From an uncultured Thermoguttaceae bacterium (GTDB taxonomy: Bacteria > Planctomycetota > Planctomycetia > Pirellulales > Thermoguttaceae), in NCBI GenBank assembly GCA_938042245.1, contig CALIRO010000019.1, positions 1-45,800 on the forward strand: a DNA stretch of 45,800 nt, given 5' to 3'. The notes beneath the pieces are model-generated. The model made no database searches and was not told where the DNA came from. It worked only from the letters and a program-made list of their open reading frames with translations. This document shows, in pieces, positions 8,704-18,717 of this stretch. The first letter of the stretch is position 1, and each line of letters starts with the position of its first letter. The position numbers were made by a program, and so were the translations under genes.

Positions 8704-10815
8704 TTATTGAAGAGAGCGATGGTAATTGAAGTAGCAAGGCTCTCGAGAGGACCGAGGACCTCCATGGAGCCATTCGCCTACCGGATCTGGAGAAGCTACT
8801 AGATCGACTACCAGATTCTTCACTCGGATCCGCGGATTCCGGAGCCGACGCCAATCAAAGGGCGATTCTGGCCGAAAGACCCAAAGCCCCCTTTCTCGGT
8901 GGGCGATCATGCGCAGGGCTCGGCGGTCTTCGAACAGGCGGCCTTCGTATTCTGGGTGGAGTTCGGCTCGGCTGATGGCCAGCGGAGGTCGTCCAAATAC
9001 ATAAACGGTCAGTCCTACCGGCGCTTGTGCGCAGAGGTCTTCTAGCTGGCGGCGATCCGCTTCCAAGGAGGCGGTAACGGTTCGGGCGCCGAGTTTGCGG
9101 AGCATGGCCGCAGCCAAAGGATTCAGCACCCCGAGTCCCGGACCCGCCTCAAAAGCAATGCCTGCCTGGCGGGCGATCCACCACGTCCCCCAACTGTTGA
9201 CCTCCACGGCCAATCGGGCCTTTTTGCATTGGGCCACCAGCTCTTCCAGCCAGGGCAAATCCCCCTCAAAACACACCGCCGGCAAGGCCACTACAGGGCG
9301 CTGTTTTCGGCACTGCTGAGCAATCCAACGGACATCTTCCGGTTCCACGCTTTCCAAGATGATATGCAACGGCGTTTGCAGGCGGAGAAACTCTTCCAGA
9401 TGGTCTTTATGGAGCCGGACGCAGTTGGGCGGATCGCCAAGGGTTCTTATGTTTACACTGGCTGGCTCCAGCTCTGCCTCGCTTATCAAGGACTCTGGAG
9501 GCAGCCGCAGAGGCGCCGGACGAGCAGCCGCCCGACGCATTCGCCCTAATTCGGCACTGATCCGATCCACAATCGCATTGGCGGTACGACGTACCAATAA
9601 AAACTCCGGATCATCGGTGCTGGCCGATTCGACCAATACCCCTTGAATCCAACTGCCCTCCAATTGGGCGCAGAGACTGCCGGCCGAAACCGCTTTATGC
9701 GCCCGATGGATCACACTCTTCGGATACTGCCAACAAAGCTCCTGCTGATCGATCCACAGATGGCAGGAAATCGCTGGCCCGGCCGAACTGAGCAGAAAAC
9801 GGAAGCTCCGCCCACCCCCTGCCGAGGGCATTGGGGTTTCGGGAGTTTCGGGTAGAGCCTCCTGGCTGATTGGGATTTGCTGCACCAGGTTCTGGTCCAG
9901 AGCTCTCAGGGGGAGAGCTTGGGCTTGTCGGCCGCGGTTGGCGCCGGTCAGCCCCTGGCGTTGGCCGGCGAGATAGCCACTGGTGAGCTCTCGGCCGGTG
10001 TAGTCGGTCAGTCGCTGAGCTTCCGATTTGAGCGGTTCGATGGGTTGGCCTGCCAAGGCCTGCCGATAAATCCGCACTGCGTGTTCCACCCAGGCTGGTG
10101 CCTTCAATCGGCCTTCGATCTTCAGGGCCGCCACTCCCACCTGTTGGAGCCGATCCACCCAGTCCAGGGTGCACAAGTCGTGCATCGACAGGGGCTGGCC
10201 GGCCGGTTGCCCATCGATAGTCCATGGAGCCCGGCAAGGACTGGCACACAGCCCTCGGTTGCCGCTCCGTCCGCCTACCCAACTGGACATCAGACATCGC
10301 CCGGAAACCGAAAAACATAGGGCCCCTTGAGCGAAGACCTCCGTTTGGATGCCTGGGACCTGGCTGGCAGCCGCGATTTCCTCCAGGCTCATCTCTCGAG
10401 CCAGCACTACCCGTTGGGCCCCTAGTTGCTGAGCCGCCGATACATCCGCACTATTGGCCATGCCGGTCTGGGTGCTGAAATGAAATTCTAGGTTCGGGAA
10501 AGCTGGCCGAAGCGCCAACACAGCCGGATCCCGAACCAGCACCGCATCCAAGCCCGCTTCCGCCGCTGTGCGGAGCATCCGCAGAGCTAGGCCCAGCTCT
10601 CGGGTAGCTAGGTCAATATTCAACGTCAGATAGGCGCGGCGTCCATGCTGGTGGAGAAATTGGACGGCTTGGCGGGCCTCCGATTCAGTGAAATTTTTTG
10701 CACGTCTTCGGGCGTTCAGATGACTGAAGCCAAAATACACGGCATCCGCCCCAGCCCGCACCGCCGCCTGCAGACACTCCCAATCCCCCGCCGGCGCTAA
10801 GAGTTCCATCGGCAT
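8704..10815 (-). CDS. Peptidase U32 family protein (RlhA/YhbU-like)
   Basis: A 703-residue protein. The N-terminal 270 residues match the U32 family: MELLAPAGDWECLQAAVRAGADAVYFG, the QTGMANS turn, and four clustered Cys in GALCFSVSGRCLM plus NRGLCASPCR, which in family members bind a metal or Fe-S centre. A linker follows, then a C-terminal segment (about 440-700) ending in KNLVVDLVASPDPVGEW. Members with this two-part layout include RlhA, which hydroxylates 23S rRNA, while others are annotated as collagenase-like proteases. An RNA-modifying role is more likely than proteolysis, but this is family knowledge. AGGAA lies before the ATG. The upstream DUF1598 gene is 214 bp away. Confidence 0.85.
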   Translation of the reverse strand: MPMELLAPAGDWECLQAAVRAGADAVYFGFSHLNARRRAKNFTESEARQAVQFLHQHGRRAYLTLNIDLATRELGLALRMLRTAAEAGLDAVLVRDPAVLALRPAFPNLEFHFSTQTGMANSADVSAAQQLGAQRVVLAREMSLEEIAAASQVPGIQTEVFAQGALCFSVSGRCLMSSWVGGRSGNRGLCASPCRAPWTIDGQPAGQPLSMHDLCTLDWVDRLQQVGVAALKIEGRLKAPAWVEHAVRIYRQALAGQPIEPLKSEAQRLTDYTGRELTSGYLAGQRQGLTGANRGRQAQALPLRALDQNLVQQIPISQEALPETPETPMPSAGGGRSFRFLLSSAGPAISCHLWIDQQELCWQYPKSVIHRAHKAVSAGSLCAQLEGSWIQGVLVESASTDDPEFLLVRRTANAIVDRISAELGRMRRAAARPAPLRLPPESLISEAELEPASVNIRTLGDPPNCVRLHKDHLEEFLRLQTPLHIILESVEPEDVRWIAQQCRKQRPVVALPAVCFEGDLPWLEELVAQCKKARLAVEVNSWGTWWIARQAGIAFEAGPGLGVLNPLAAAMLRKLGARTVTASLEADRRQLEDLCAQAPVGLTVYVFGRPPLAISRAELHPEYEGRLFEDRRALRMIAHRERGLWVFRPESPFDWRRLRNPRIRVKNLVVDLVASPDPVGEWLHGGPRSSREPCYFNYHRSLQ

Positions 10816-11029
10816 CTAGAGATTCCTACCTGAAAAGATACCTTTGCTCTCAACAGAAAAAGGGGTTGTGCCCTTGGTCTATTGCTAGGCTGCCAACCCC
10901 CAGCCAGGCTAAAGAAATTGTTCGGAGCAAAGACCCTGTTTTCAAGGCTTGGCCGACCCTGTCAGTTTCCGCCCAGGGGCAACCAGCCTTTTGGCTCTCA
11001 GGAAGGCCGATTCCTACTTTGGCCCCCGC

Positions 11030-12406
11030 TCAGTTCCACCACCAGGAGCCAGGTTTTTTGGCGGTGGCCTGACGCACCGCCCTGAGCGAATCGCTCTTTT
11101 CGGTCTTTTGAACAATCTGCCAAGAGGGAATCTGCACACCTCCGGAAGCAGTGATCACCCAGTTAGTGCCTTTTTTCACCGCCCTGGCAATCGTGGGCGT
11201 CTGCTTGGGCGGGGCAAACTTAAGCAAGGATACCTGATTGCCCTCTAGCAGCACCGGGAAGCTATAACCGGCCTTTTCCGGTAGCCGATATTGCACCATC
11301 ATTGCCCCGAAGATGGCCAGGTCCATGCAGTTGCGCAGTTGGCCGAAGATCGGCTCAGCCACCGCCAGCCGATCGTATTGAGCGGTCATCATATCGGCCC
11401 ATTTTTGAGCTACCGGATTGGCCCGGCCGGTATGTTGGCGTTGGCCGGTGGTGGTGAGGAAATCTTCCTCGGTCATGGCTTTGACGCTAGCGCCGCGGAA
11501 TTCCCACGTCAATCCTTCTTCGTCCCGGAGCAACGGCTGATAGTTCGGCGCCAGCCACCAGCGAGGCATCAGGTTGCTAATGCCTTTCGGCCCAGCACTG
11601 ATCATGGCTAGATAGCTGGGCAACCGGATGCCCTTCGGCGGCGGGTCAAAGCCCATGGCCAGCCGTTTCATCCGATAGTCGGCAGCCACCAATACCCGAG
11701 CAAAATGGGAATCCGCAGGCACTCCGTGCACGGTGATTTGCTGGAGCCCTAGGGCGTGTTCGATATTGCGGAGGGTTACATCCGGCTGGCCGATGGTGCT
11801 CAACGTGCTTACATAGGCTTGCAATTGCTGGAGCCCCTGGGGGGTAGGATCAATCGAACAACTGATGCCGCCCTGAGCCGCCTGCTGGGCAGTCCGAAGG
11901 GCTACCAAAAGATCGTCCAGGAGCATCACCGGTCGGCCTGTGGTGATTCCGACCAAAAAGCCTCGATCATCTACTTTCCAACCCTCGGCTGGACCAGCCA
12001 GGATAATATCCTGCTGGTCCGGATCGACGAGGACATAACGGATTTGCTGTAAGCCGGCCAGATATTTTACTTCGTCGGGCAACGGCTTGCCGGTCCGGAG
12101 TGCTTCTTGGATAGCCGATTCCAGCCCCCGAAGCGAGATTTTGCGCAGTTCGGTAGGCTGTGCCAAATCTTGCGGGACCGGAGCCAGTTGTTTCAGAAGC
12201 ATTTGGCGAAGCTGTCCGGTGGCATCTACCTGGGCATTCTGTAAGATGCCTTCTGGATCAATGGAAACCCCCCCAACCGCCCGGTAATAGCGATCGTCGA
12301 TTTGACCCCATAGAGGGTCAGTCATCCATAGCTCCACCGCTCCCAGTACGCAAAGACTCAGAATAGTCCCTACCCACCGCCCAGGAAATACCTTCTGGAT
12401 TTGCAT
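11030..12406 (-). CDS. DUF1598 domain protein, exported
   Basis: A 458-residue protein with an N-terminal signal segment (VGTILSLCVLGAVELWM) and the planctomycete DUF1598 pattern: YYRAVGGVSIDPEGIL, IRYVLVDPDQQDIILAGPAEGW, RPVMLLDDLLVALR, SCSIDPTPQGLQQLQAY and YRMKRLAMGF. No catalytic function is known for the family. The start is fixed by AAGGAG seven bases upstream on the minus strand. That ribosome site lies in a short palindrome (CTCCTTAAAGGAG, 12414-12426), which could mask it in mRNA. The C-terminal tail is Lys/Arg-rich. Confidence 0.85.
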   Translation of the reverse strand: MQIQKVFPGRWVGTILSLCVLGAVELWMTDPLWGQIDDRYYRAVGGVSIDPEGILQNAQVDATGQLRQMLLKQLAPVPQDLAQPTELRKISLRGLESAIQEALRTGKPLPDEVKYLAGLQQIRYVLVDPDQQDIILAGPAEGWKVDDRGFLVGITTGRPVMLLDDLLVALRTAQQAAQGGISCSIDPTPQGLQQLQAYVSTLSTIGQPDVTLRNIEHALGLQQITVHGVPADSHFARVLVAADYRMKRLAMGFDPPPKGIRLPSYLAMISAGPKGISNLMPRWWLAPNYQPLLRDEEGLTWEFRGASVKAMTEEDFLTTTGQRQHTGRANPVAQKWADMMTAQYDRLAVAEPIFGQLRNCMDLAIFGAMMVQYRLPEKAGYSFPVLLEGNQVSLLKFAPPKQTPTIARAVKKGTNWVITASGGVQIPSWQIVQKTEKSDSLRAVRQATAKKPGSWWWN

Positions 12407-13054
12407 AGAGATGCTCCTTTAAGGAGGAAAAGCCGACCCTTCACTAAGATTTTAACATAACTTCCTTTAGAAAGTTTTGCAATAAACAGCCTTGGAAAAT
12501 CCAGCAGAGGGAGGAGTGGAGATTGGAAGCAGAATCCCCCATTAGGGGGGGCCAAATCATAGAGGGATGATTCTGGGCCCCAATCTGCCATCTTTTCCTA
12601 AAAGTAATCCACAGTGGGGGTATTTTAGAGTCTTGGATACTTCAGCCGGGGGAGGCCCTTGCCTTCTGGAAAGGGCTATTTGGGATTTCCCCGCATCCAG
12701 CCGTCCAACACATATCCCCCTCCTTTCTCAGGAAGGTGAGGTTCCTAGGTTGGATGTTGTTGCCTGTTAAGTGTTATTCGGTTGCTTTCGGATGGGGGGG
12801 AGTCCAGCTAATAACTTGGACTCCAGCTAATCACTTCCAGAAGAGGGGATCCGAACAAGTCAATAACAAAACCCGGAGGCTCCTGCTTGCCAAAAGGGCT
12901 ACTTTCGGGATAAGTTGGAAAAAGGAGGATTTCTGTTGTGGGTAGTGAGGGTAAACCTAGCTGGGGGCAAATACCCCATCCAGAGGAGTAGGTGGAACCC
13001 CATCTGTTGGACGCATAGCCGGATCGTCTGACACCTGGTCTTACCCACAAGGGG
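12407..13054. other. Intergenic region between divergent genes
   Basis: About 650 bp with no convincing gene. It must hold promoters for the divergent DUF1598 and sigma-54 activator genes, but I see no clear -10/-35 or -24/-12 pair. A short tandem duplication lies at 12801-12837, where CCAGCTAATAACTT is followed by CCAGCTAATCACTT. Confidence 0.4.
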
Positions 13055-15130
13055 ATGGCCGTGCCGCAGTTAGCTTATCTAGTGATTCGGGAAGGGGCGC
13101 ATTGGACGGATGTGTTCCGGCTGGTCCCTGGCCAGACGGTAACCATCGGGCGTGCGCCGACGAATCAGATCGTCTTGAAAGACGAACGGTGCAGTCGATC
13201 TCATGCCGAAATCTTTATGTCCGAAGGCCAATGGGTGCTTCGGGATTTGGAGAGCCGAAACGGCACCCTGGTAGGCAATCAACGGGTGCAATACGAATGG
13301 ATCCTTCGGCCAGGGGATGTCATTCATATTGGCCGGTCCCAATTGGTCTTTGTGCATAGTTTGACGGAGGCCTTTCCGGAGAATCGGCCTGGCCGCTTGC
13401 CGTCCAGCTCAGCCGAAAGCACTACCTCTGCCTCTGCGGTGAGTGAGGACGACGATTCGAGTGTGCTGGCAGCTTATGAACCAACGACCATCACCCATCG
13501 GCGGGGCCAAACCCGCTTCTTAGAACCCGCGGAGGTGGATGAGGCGCAGGTAACCCCGTTAGGACGGGCTGTTGCCCGATTGTGCCGACTGGCCTTTGAA
13601 TTGACGACCGCCTCTAGCGCGGCGAAAATGGCCGAGTTGGCCCTAAACGCTCTGTTCGAGGCCACCAAGACGGATGCCGGTGCCATTTTGCTGGTGCCGC
13701 GCGGCCTGTCCGAACCCGTGCGTCCTTCCGACTTAGAAATCGCTGCTTCTCGGAGCCTATCAGGTCGGGCGTACCATCGGGTTTCCAACTTCCTGGCCTC
13801 CACGGTCATGCGGGAAGGGGAGGCTGTTTTGGCCCGCAATGTCCTGGGCGATAGCACCCTGGGTACCCGGGACAGCCAGGGAGAAATCTACTCGACCAGC
13901 GTTTTGTGCGCGCCGATCCGGCGAGGCCGAACCGTGCTGGGGTTAATCCATCTGTATTCGACCGATCCGGACCGGGTCCCGGATCCAGACGATCTAGAGT
14001 TTACGCTGGCGGTGGCCGATACCATGGCTGTTGCTCTGACGAACCTGGCCCGGCAGGAAGAACTCAACGAAAGTCTCACGCAAATCCAGACCGAAAACGT
14101 CCAACTGCGGGAACGCTTGGGGGTGCAAAGCGAGATCATTGGCCATAGTCCGGGCATTCGGCAGGTGATGGAGCAGATTGCCCGAGCTGCTGCCACCAAA
14201 GCCACCGTGCTCATCCGGGGCGAAAGCGGGGTAGGCAAGGAGCTGGTGGCCCGAGCCGTGCACTTTTCCAGCGATCGACGGAATAATCCGTTCATCTGCC
14301 TGAACTGTGCCGCTTTGTCCGAAAGCCTATTGGCCAGTGAACTTTTCGGCCATGAGAAGGGGGCCTTTACGGGGGCTACGGAACGGAAGATCGGCAAATT
14401 TGAGGCCGCCCACCGAGGCACCCTGATGCTCGATGAAATCGGGGAGATGAGTCCCAGTTTGCAGGCCAAGTTCCTCCGGGTGTTGGAAGGGCATCCGTTC
14501 GAACGGGTCGGCGGCAGCAAACCGATTACCGTCGATGTACGCGTGATTGCTGCCACCAACCGAGATCTAGAAAAAGATGTGGCCGAAGGCCGATTCCGTC
14601 GGGACCTGTACTTTCGCCTGCGCGTGATCGAAATCGTGGTGCCGCCGCTTCGCAAACGGCCCGAAGATATCCCCGAACTGGCCCAGCACTTCCTCCAACG
14701 CTTTATCAGCGAAACGGGGAGGAAAATTCGCGGCTTTACCCCAAAAGCCATGGACCTGCTTCTTCGTTACCATTGGCCGGGCAATGTCCGAGAACTGAAA
14801 AACGTCATCGAACGCGCTGTGGTGCTCTGCCGGGGCGAATACATCGATGAAGAAGATCTAGTGTTGTCCAATTTGGCCAGTGCCGGCGAAACGGGCGAAT
14901 CCCGCCTCCTAGGCCGAGCCCGTTTTACTCCCTGCACCTTGGAAGAAATGGAACGCCGCCATATCCTGGCCACGCTCGAATACACCGGCTGGAATAAGAG
15001 CCGAACCGCCAATTTGCTCGGCATCGAACGCTCCACGTTGGATCGAAAGATCCGGCGGTATGGAATCCCCGAACCCAGGGCGTTTGGTCCTTCGGGAAAT
15101 CCTTTGCCTGGGGAAGCTACCCCGTCTTGA
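13055..15130 (+). CDS. Sigma-54-dependent activator with FHA, GAF, AAA+ and Fis-type HTH domains
   Basis: A 691-residue regulator that would remodel sigma-54 RNA polymerase. The FHA domain is at about 5-105 with GR 32-33, SRSH 47-50 and RNGT 68-71, all the residues used for phosphothreonine recognition. A GAF-like domain spans about 170-350, followed by a short coiled coil. In the AAA+ domain, Walker A GESGVGKE is at 389-396, GAFTGA (the sigma-54 contact loop) at 436-441, Walker B MLDEIGEM near 460, and the RRDLYFRL arginine-finger region follows. The Fis-type HTH is at about 631-670. FHA suggests control by a Ser/Thr kinase instead of a response-regulator receiver. rpoN itself lies 7 kb downstream. 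Confidence 0.95.
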   Translation: MAVPQLAYLVIREGAHWTDVFRLVPGQTVTIGRAPTNQIVLKDERCSRSHAEIFMSEGQWVLRDLESRNGTLVGNQRVQYEWILRPGDVIHIGRSQLVFVHSLTEAFPENRPGRLPSSSAESTTSASAVSEDDDSSVLAAYEPTTITHRRGQTRFLEPAEVDEAQVTPLGRAVARLCRLAFELTTASSAAKMAELALNALFEATKTDAGAILLVPRGLSEPVRPSDLEIAASRSLSGRAYHRVSNFLASTVMREGEAVLARNVLGDSTLGTRDSQGEIYSTSVLCAPIRRGRTVLGLIHLYSTDPDRVPDPDDLEFTLAVADTMAVALTNLARQEELNESLTQIQTENVQLRERLGVQSEIIGHSPGIRQVMEQIARAAATKATVLIRGESGVGKELVARAVHFSSDRRNNPFICLNCAALSESLLASELFGHEKGAFTGATERKIGKFEAAHRGTLMLDEIGEMSPSLQAKFLRVLEGHPFERVGGSKPITVDVRVIAATNRDLEKDVAEGRFRRDLYFRLRVIEIVVPPLRKRPEDIPELAQHFLQRFISETGRKIRGFTPKAMDLLLRYHWPGNVRELKNVIERAVVLCRGEYIDEEDLVLSNLASAGETGESRLLGRARFTPCTLEEMERRHILATLEYTGWNKSRTANLLGIERSTLDRKIRRYGIPEPRAFGPSGNPLPGEATPS

Positions 15131-15426
15131 CGCACGCGTACCTTTTCTGCCAGCCAGAGGATCCCCAGCACCAGCTCGGATTTACCCCGTTTCCGGACAG
15201 CAAGCAGCAAACCTACTTTCCGGAGCTTTTCCTTGAATACCTAGCCGTGGTGGGCAGGGGAGTGTGCGGCTCCTCTTCCGCTCCTGCAGTTAGGTGTTGG
15301 TAAGGGGAATCTGGGATTGCTCGGAAGGGCAGAAGAATCGGCGTCTGTTTGGCTACCAGGCTAGCAGGCTTCTAAGAGCAAAATCTTTCGGCCCGGGCGG
15401 GCCTGCCAGGCTGGCGGTTGGGTAAG

Positions 15427-17640
15427 CTAGGGGCGAGAGCTAGGAACCAAAGTCGGTAAGGCCCCCTCGGGTTTTCGTTCGGCTTCCAGTACCAAGGAAG
15501 TTTCTCGGATTGGGATTCTTTGCCCAGCAGCCCCCAAACGGGCCAGCATCTCCGGCGATGCTTTCTGGAGAACAAAAACTTCACTGTTGGCCTGAGGATC
15601 GTCCCTGGGGCGGACGATGAAGATGATTTCGGCACCCTGCCGATGCCGGCGGGCAAGCTCCGCTAGCAGGGCTGCTTCCTCCGGACCCAGTCCACCTCCC
15701 CCAGCGGATTGTTCCCCTCGGGGGCTATTCCCGCCGACTGGTGGAGCCCCACGAATCCCTCCGACAAACCCAGTGTCAGCACCGTTCGGATGGACAGCAT
15801 TGGGGTCGGCTGTTTGGTCCGGACGAACCCCTCCGGCCGTCAACCCACCCCAGGAAGCGGACGCCAGGTTCTCTGGGGTTGTCCCGGCCGGGGTGGTCCC
15901 AGAAGGACCAGGTGGCCCTGGGGAGGCAAACTGCCGGTTCGGCCAATGGCGTGGCGTTGGAGCTTCCGACGGCACTGCCGCCAAATGAGCTCTTTCCGAA
16001 CCCCCCCATACTATGGCTGCCAGCTCCATCAAAGGCCCACGTCTGGGTGGTCCTGAAACCGAAGCCTCTGAGGCGAAACCGGACTCGGCAGCTTTTGGGA
16101 CCGGCCCAATTTCCTCCGAAACTTTTTCCACCTCTCCCAAAGCATTCTGGCCGTCTGCCATCGGCTGCAGACGATTCCCAGAGGCCGAATCCTGTCGGCT
16201 GGATTGGGCTGCAGCGCCCGGCAGAACTGCCCACTCATTGCCGGATGGCCCACCTGGGCCAAAGGCGGGATTCGTAGCGACTGGCCAGCGGCTGGGCAAA
16301 GTCGGCCCCGAAGAGGGCAGGTTTTGGGCCAAGACACTTGGATTCTTGACGGGTGTCTGCGGGCAGTGCTGATAGACAAATTGTAATCCTGCTTCGTCCA
16401 GTTGGGCATGGATGGCCGGCAGTGCACTGAAAAGCCCTTCTCGATCTGCTGGGTCCGCTGCATTACACACTCCAATCAGATAGCCTTCCTGGCTGAAAAG
16501 TCCCCCTCCGCTTCGCCCACTGACAGGCTGATCAGCCACTTGAAGATTCGGAGCCCCTAAATACCGATTCACCGAAACGATCCAGGTTTTCCGCACGGTA
16601 GGTTCTTGGCCGTGGTCGCAGCCGACGCTGAAGACAAGCAAGCCCTTTTGGAGCGGATAGCCCACCGGGGCCACCCGGGCGGCCAGGACCGGTCCGGGTG
16701 GCCTAATGCTCAGCAAACCTAAATCCCGCTCATCGTTCCAGGCGATCAGCCGACCCGGAAGGTTTTTGGCCGGTGTGGGTCCAAACAGATCCACCTCAAT
16801 CCGGCCTCGGCCTTGATTTTCTCGAAACAAATGACCACAAGTAAGGATCAACGCCTCCCCCTGGCGAGCGTCAATTATCGTGCCGGTCCCGTGGGACAAA
16901 CTATCCCCATGATAAACGCGCAACCGTACCGTGACAGCCAGCAGGTCCTGCTCGGGTGCTATGGCCGGTGCCGTTACCCTGGCAGTCGCTGCCAGAGTGC
17001 CTGGCCCCGAGGCCCCAATCCTGTCGGCCGCAGCATCCGGCTGGCCCTCCTGAAGCCCAGCCGCTACACCGATTCCTGCTACCCCCCCATGAGCACCCGG
17101 AGTTTCTCCGGATCCGTTCGGAGAGGCGGTTTGCCCAGACGGCGATCTTGGCACACCAAACTCCACCCGGGGGATGGGCAAGCCCTGTTTGGTAGTGGAC
17201 ACTCCCACAGGACTGGTTAACTTGCTGCCTCCCGGCAGATTTGAAGAGCCGGAGGAGGCACCAAACAATCTCCCATCAGGGGGATTCCGAGTACCTCCAC
17301 CACTATCCAGGTGGTATTGACCTAACAGGTTTTGTTGAGCTCGTTGCCAAAGCTGTTCCAATCGAGCTAGACTTACTTGGCCGAGTTCTCGGCCCACCTC
17401 CCGACCATGGACCAACATCACAAAACAAGGCACAGCCCGAACGCCAAAACGGGCTGCCACCTCCGGATGATGGTCGATATTGATTTTGCGGATCGGACAG
17501 CCTCGCCGGGCCAATTGCTCAATCACCGGGGCCATCGCCCGGCATGGACCACACCAATCCGCATAAAAATCCAAAAGCACCGTTTCATTGCCGACTGTAC
17601 CCAGCACACTCCAGACGGCCACCTGCCAGATTGCTCCCAC
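15427..17640 (-). CDS. Thioredoxin / trypsin-like serine protease fusion
   Basis: A 737-residue protein. Residues 15-115 are a thioredoxin fold with the intact WCGPC motif (Cys30, Cys33) and the cis-Pro segment VRAVPCFVM. A Gly/Pro-rich linker follows. The central domain is trypsin-like: TCGHLF (His), ERDLGLLSIR (Asp) and SGRSGGGLF (Ser) give a complete triad in order. The last 280 residues are low complexity (Pro, Gly, Ala) with a final folded-looking segment (EIIFIVRPRDDPQANSEVFVL). GTG 17640 is the start, with GGAGGG just upstream. It may couple disulfide handling to protein cleavage in the envelope, but no clear signal peptide is visible. Confidence 0.85.
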   Translation of the reverse strand: MGAIWQVAVWSVLGTVGNETVLLDFYADWCGPCRAMAPVIEQLARRGCPIRKINIDHHPEVAARFGVRAVPCFVMLVHGREVGRELGQVSLARLEQLWQRAQQNLLGQYHLDSGGGTRNPPDGRLFGASSGSSNLPGGSKLTSPVGVSTTKQGLPIPRVEFGVPRSPSGQTASPNGSGETPGAHGGVAGIGVAAGLQEGQPDAAADRIGASGPGTLAATARVTAPAIAPEQDLLAVTVRLRVYHGDSLSHGTGTIIDARQGEALILTCGHLFRENQGRGRIEVDLFGPTPAKNLPGRLIAWNDERDLGLLSIRPPGPVLAARVAPVGYPLQKGLLVFSVGCDHGQEPTVRKTWIVSVNRYLGAPNLQVADQPVSGRSGGGLFSQEGYLIGVCNAADPADREGLFSALPAIHAQLDEAGLQFVYQHCPQTPVKNPSVLAQNLPSSGPTLPSRWPVATNPAFGPGGPSGNEWAVLPGAAAQSSRQDSASGNRLQPMADGQNALGEVEKVSEEIGPVPKAAESGFASEASVSGPPRRGPLMELAAIVWGGSERAHLAAVPSEAPTPRHWPNRQFASPGPPGPSGTTPAGTTPENLASASWGGLTAGGVRPDQTADPNAVHPNGADTGFVGGIRGAPPVGGNSPRGEQSAGGGGLGPEEAALLAELARRHRQGAEIIFIVRPRDDPQANSEVFVLQKASPEMLARLGAAGQRIPIRETSLVLEAERKPEGALPTLVPSSRP

Positions 17641-18717
17641 AACATCCCTCCTTGGATAAACTGGTTTTTGCCCATCCGGGGGTTTGTCCGCTTAGAAAAA
17701 GGCCGAATCTTTTCAGACTGCTCTCTCGGAAAAGTGTGGTTTGTCCTCTTGGTGGGAAGTCCCCCAGCCTAACACGGGCTATACGATAGATTTCACACAA
17801 AGACCACTTAAATCTTCGTGTTCTTGGTGCTCTTGGTATGAGACACCTCCAGTCCAACACGGGGGACAAAAGGGTCTCACCGAAGGCACCATTGGAAAGG
17901 CTGGACTTTCTATATTCCCTCTTCCAAGCCGGGGATTGTCCCTAGAAAAAGCCCTTAGGACAACACCAAATTTTCAATTTTGCGTAATTTCTCTCTGCTT
18001 CTACCACAACAGGGGGATATTATATACCAAAAGGTGGTGTTTTAGCATGAAGGTCAAGGGAATATCTCCCCATGGGGGGACTCCCCCAAGGCGCGGAGAA
18101 CTTTAAGGGTGCTTCAAATTGGCGGCATATATCCACCCATACTGGGGGTCCAACAAGAGAGCACTCCCCCTCCAGCGCCCCTTTGACGAAAAGGCACTTT
18201 TCGCGTAAAACTAAAAGAGGCGGTAACTCCTGGGAGAAGATGAGCAGAGGCACGTGCTCGGCCTCCAATGGGGGGCCCCTACAATGGGGACTTGTGAACC
18301 TGGTCAGGGACGAAAGTCAGCAGCCATAAGCAAGGTAACCATGTGTAGTGGGCCTCCCGTTGGGGGCCGAGCCTATTGTACTTTCTGTACTTTGGCAAGT
18401 GAGCTAGGGAGATAAAGAGCTCTTTGGACAAGGCATTCCGGGGTGGTCCTGCTTGTATTGGAGTCCCAGTGGGGGGTTCTGAGTGCCGCCGAAGGGATTC
18501 GGATCCGTCTTCCTGGAAAGTGGATGATGGGGAAAGTGGGAGTATATCGGCTCCCCAAGGCAAAAACACCCAAAGGAATCCAGGGCCCAGATGAGGCGGA
18601 GGTGTTGGAAGATTGGGCTGGCAGAGGGCCTTGAGCAGGTTTTCGCGGAGTTCCTTTTGGACTGAGAGGTCTTTTTTTGGGCACGCAGGGGGCCCTTTTT
18701 GAGCAAAGGTTTTGACG
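17641..18717. other. Long intergenic region without a recognisable gene
   Basis: About 1.08 kb between the divergent fusion gene and dnaX. Short frames are present but none shows a ribosome site with familiar protein sequence. Repeated short motifs are visible: CCAGCCTAACACGGG at about 17765 and CCAGTCCAACACGGG at about 17851, and a TTCTTGGTGCTCTTGGT stretch near 17821. Several CC(A/C)ATGGGGG-type G runs occur near 18070 and 18265. No function is assigned. Confidence 0.4.

Noticed and set aside
13888..14751. 287-codon minus-strand frame inside the sigma-54 activator
   Set aside because: It lies wholly opposite the AAA+ domain, whose motifs are clear on the plus strand. The reverse frame is Arg/Ser-rich without any motif.
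18072..18329. 85-codon plus-strand frame in the gap before dnaX
   Set aside because: No ribosome site and no familiar sequence; the region is rich in G runs and short repeats.
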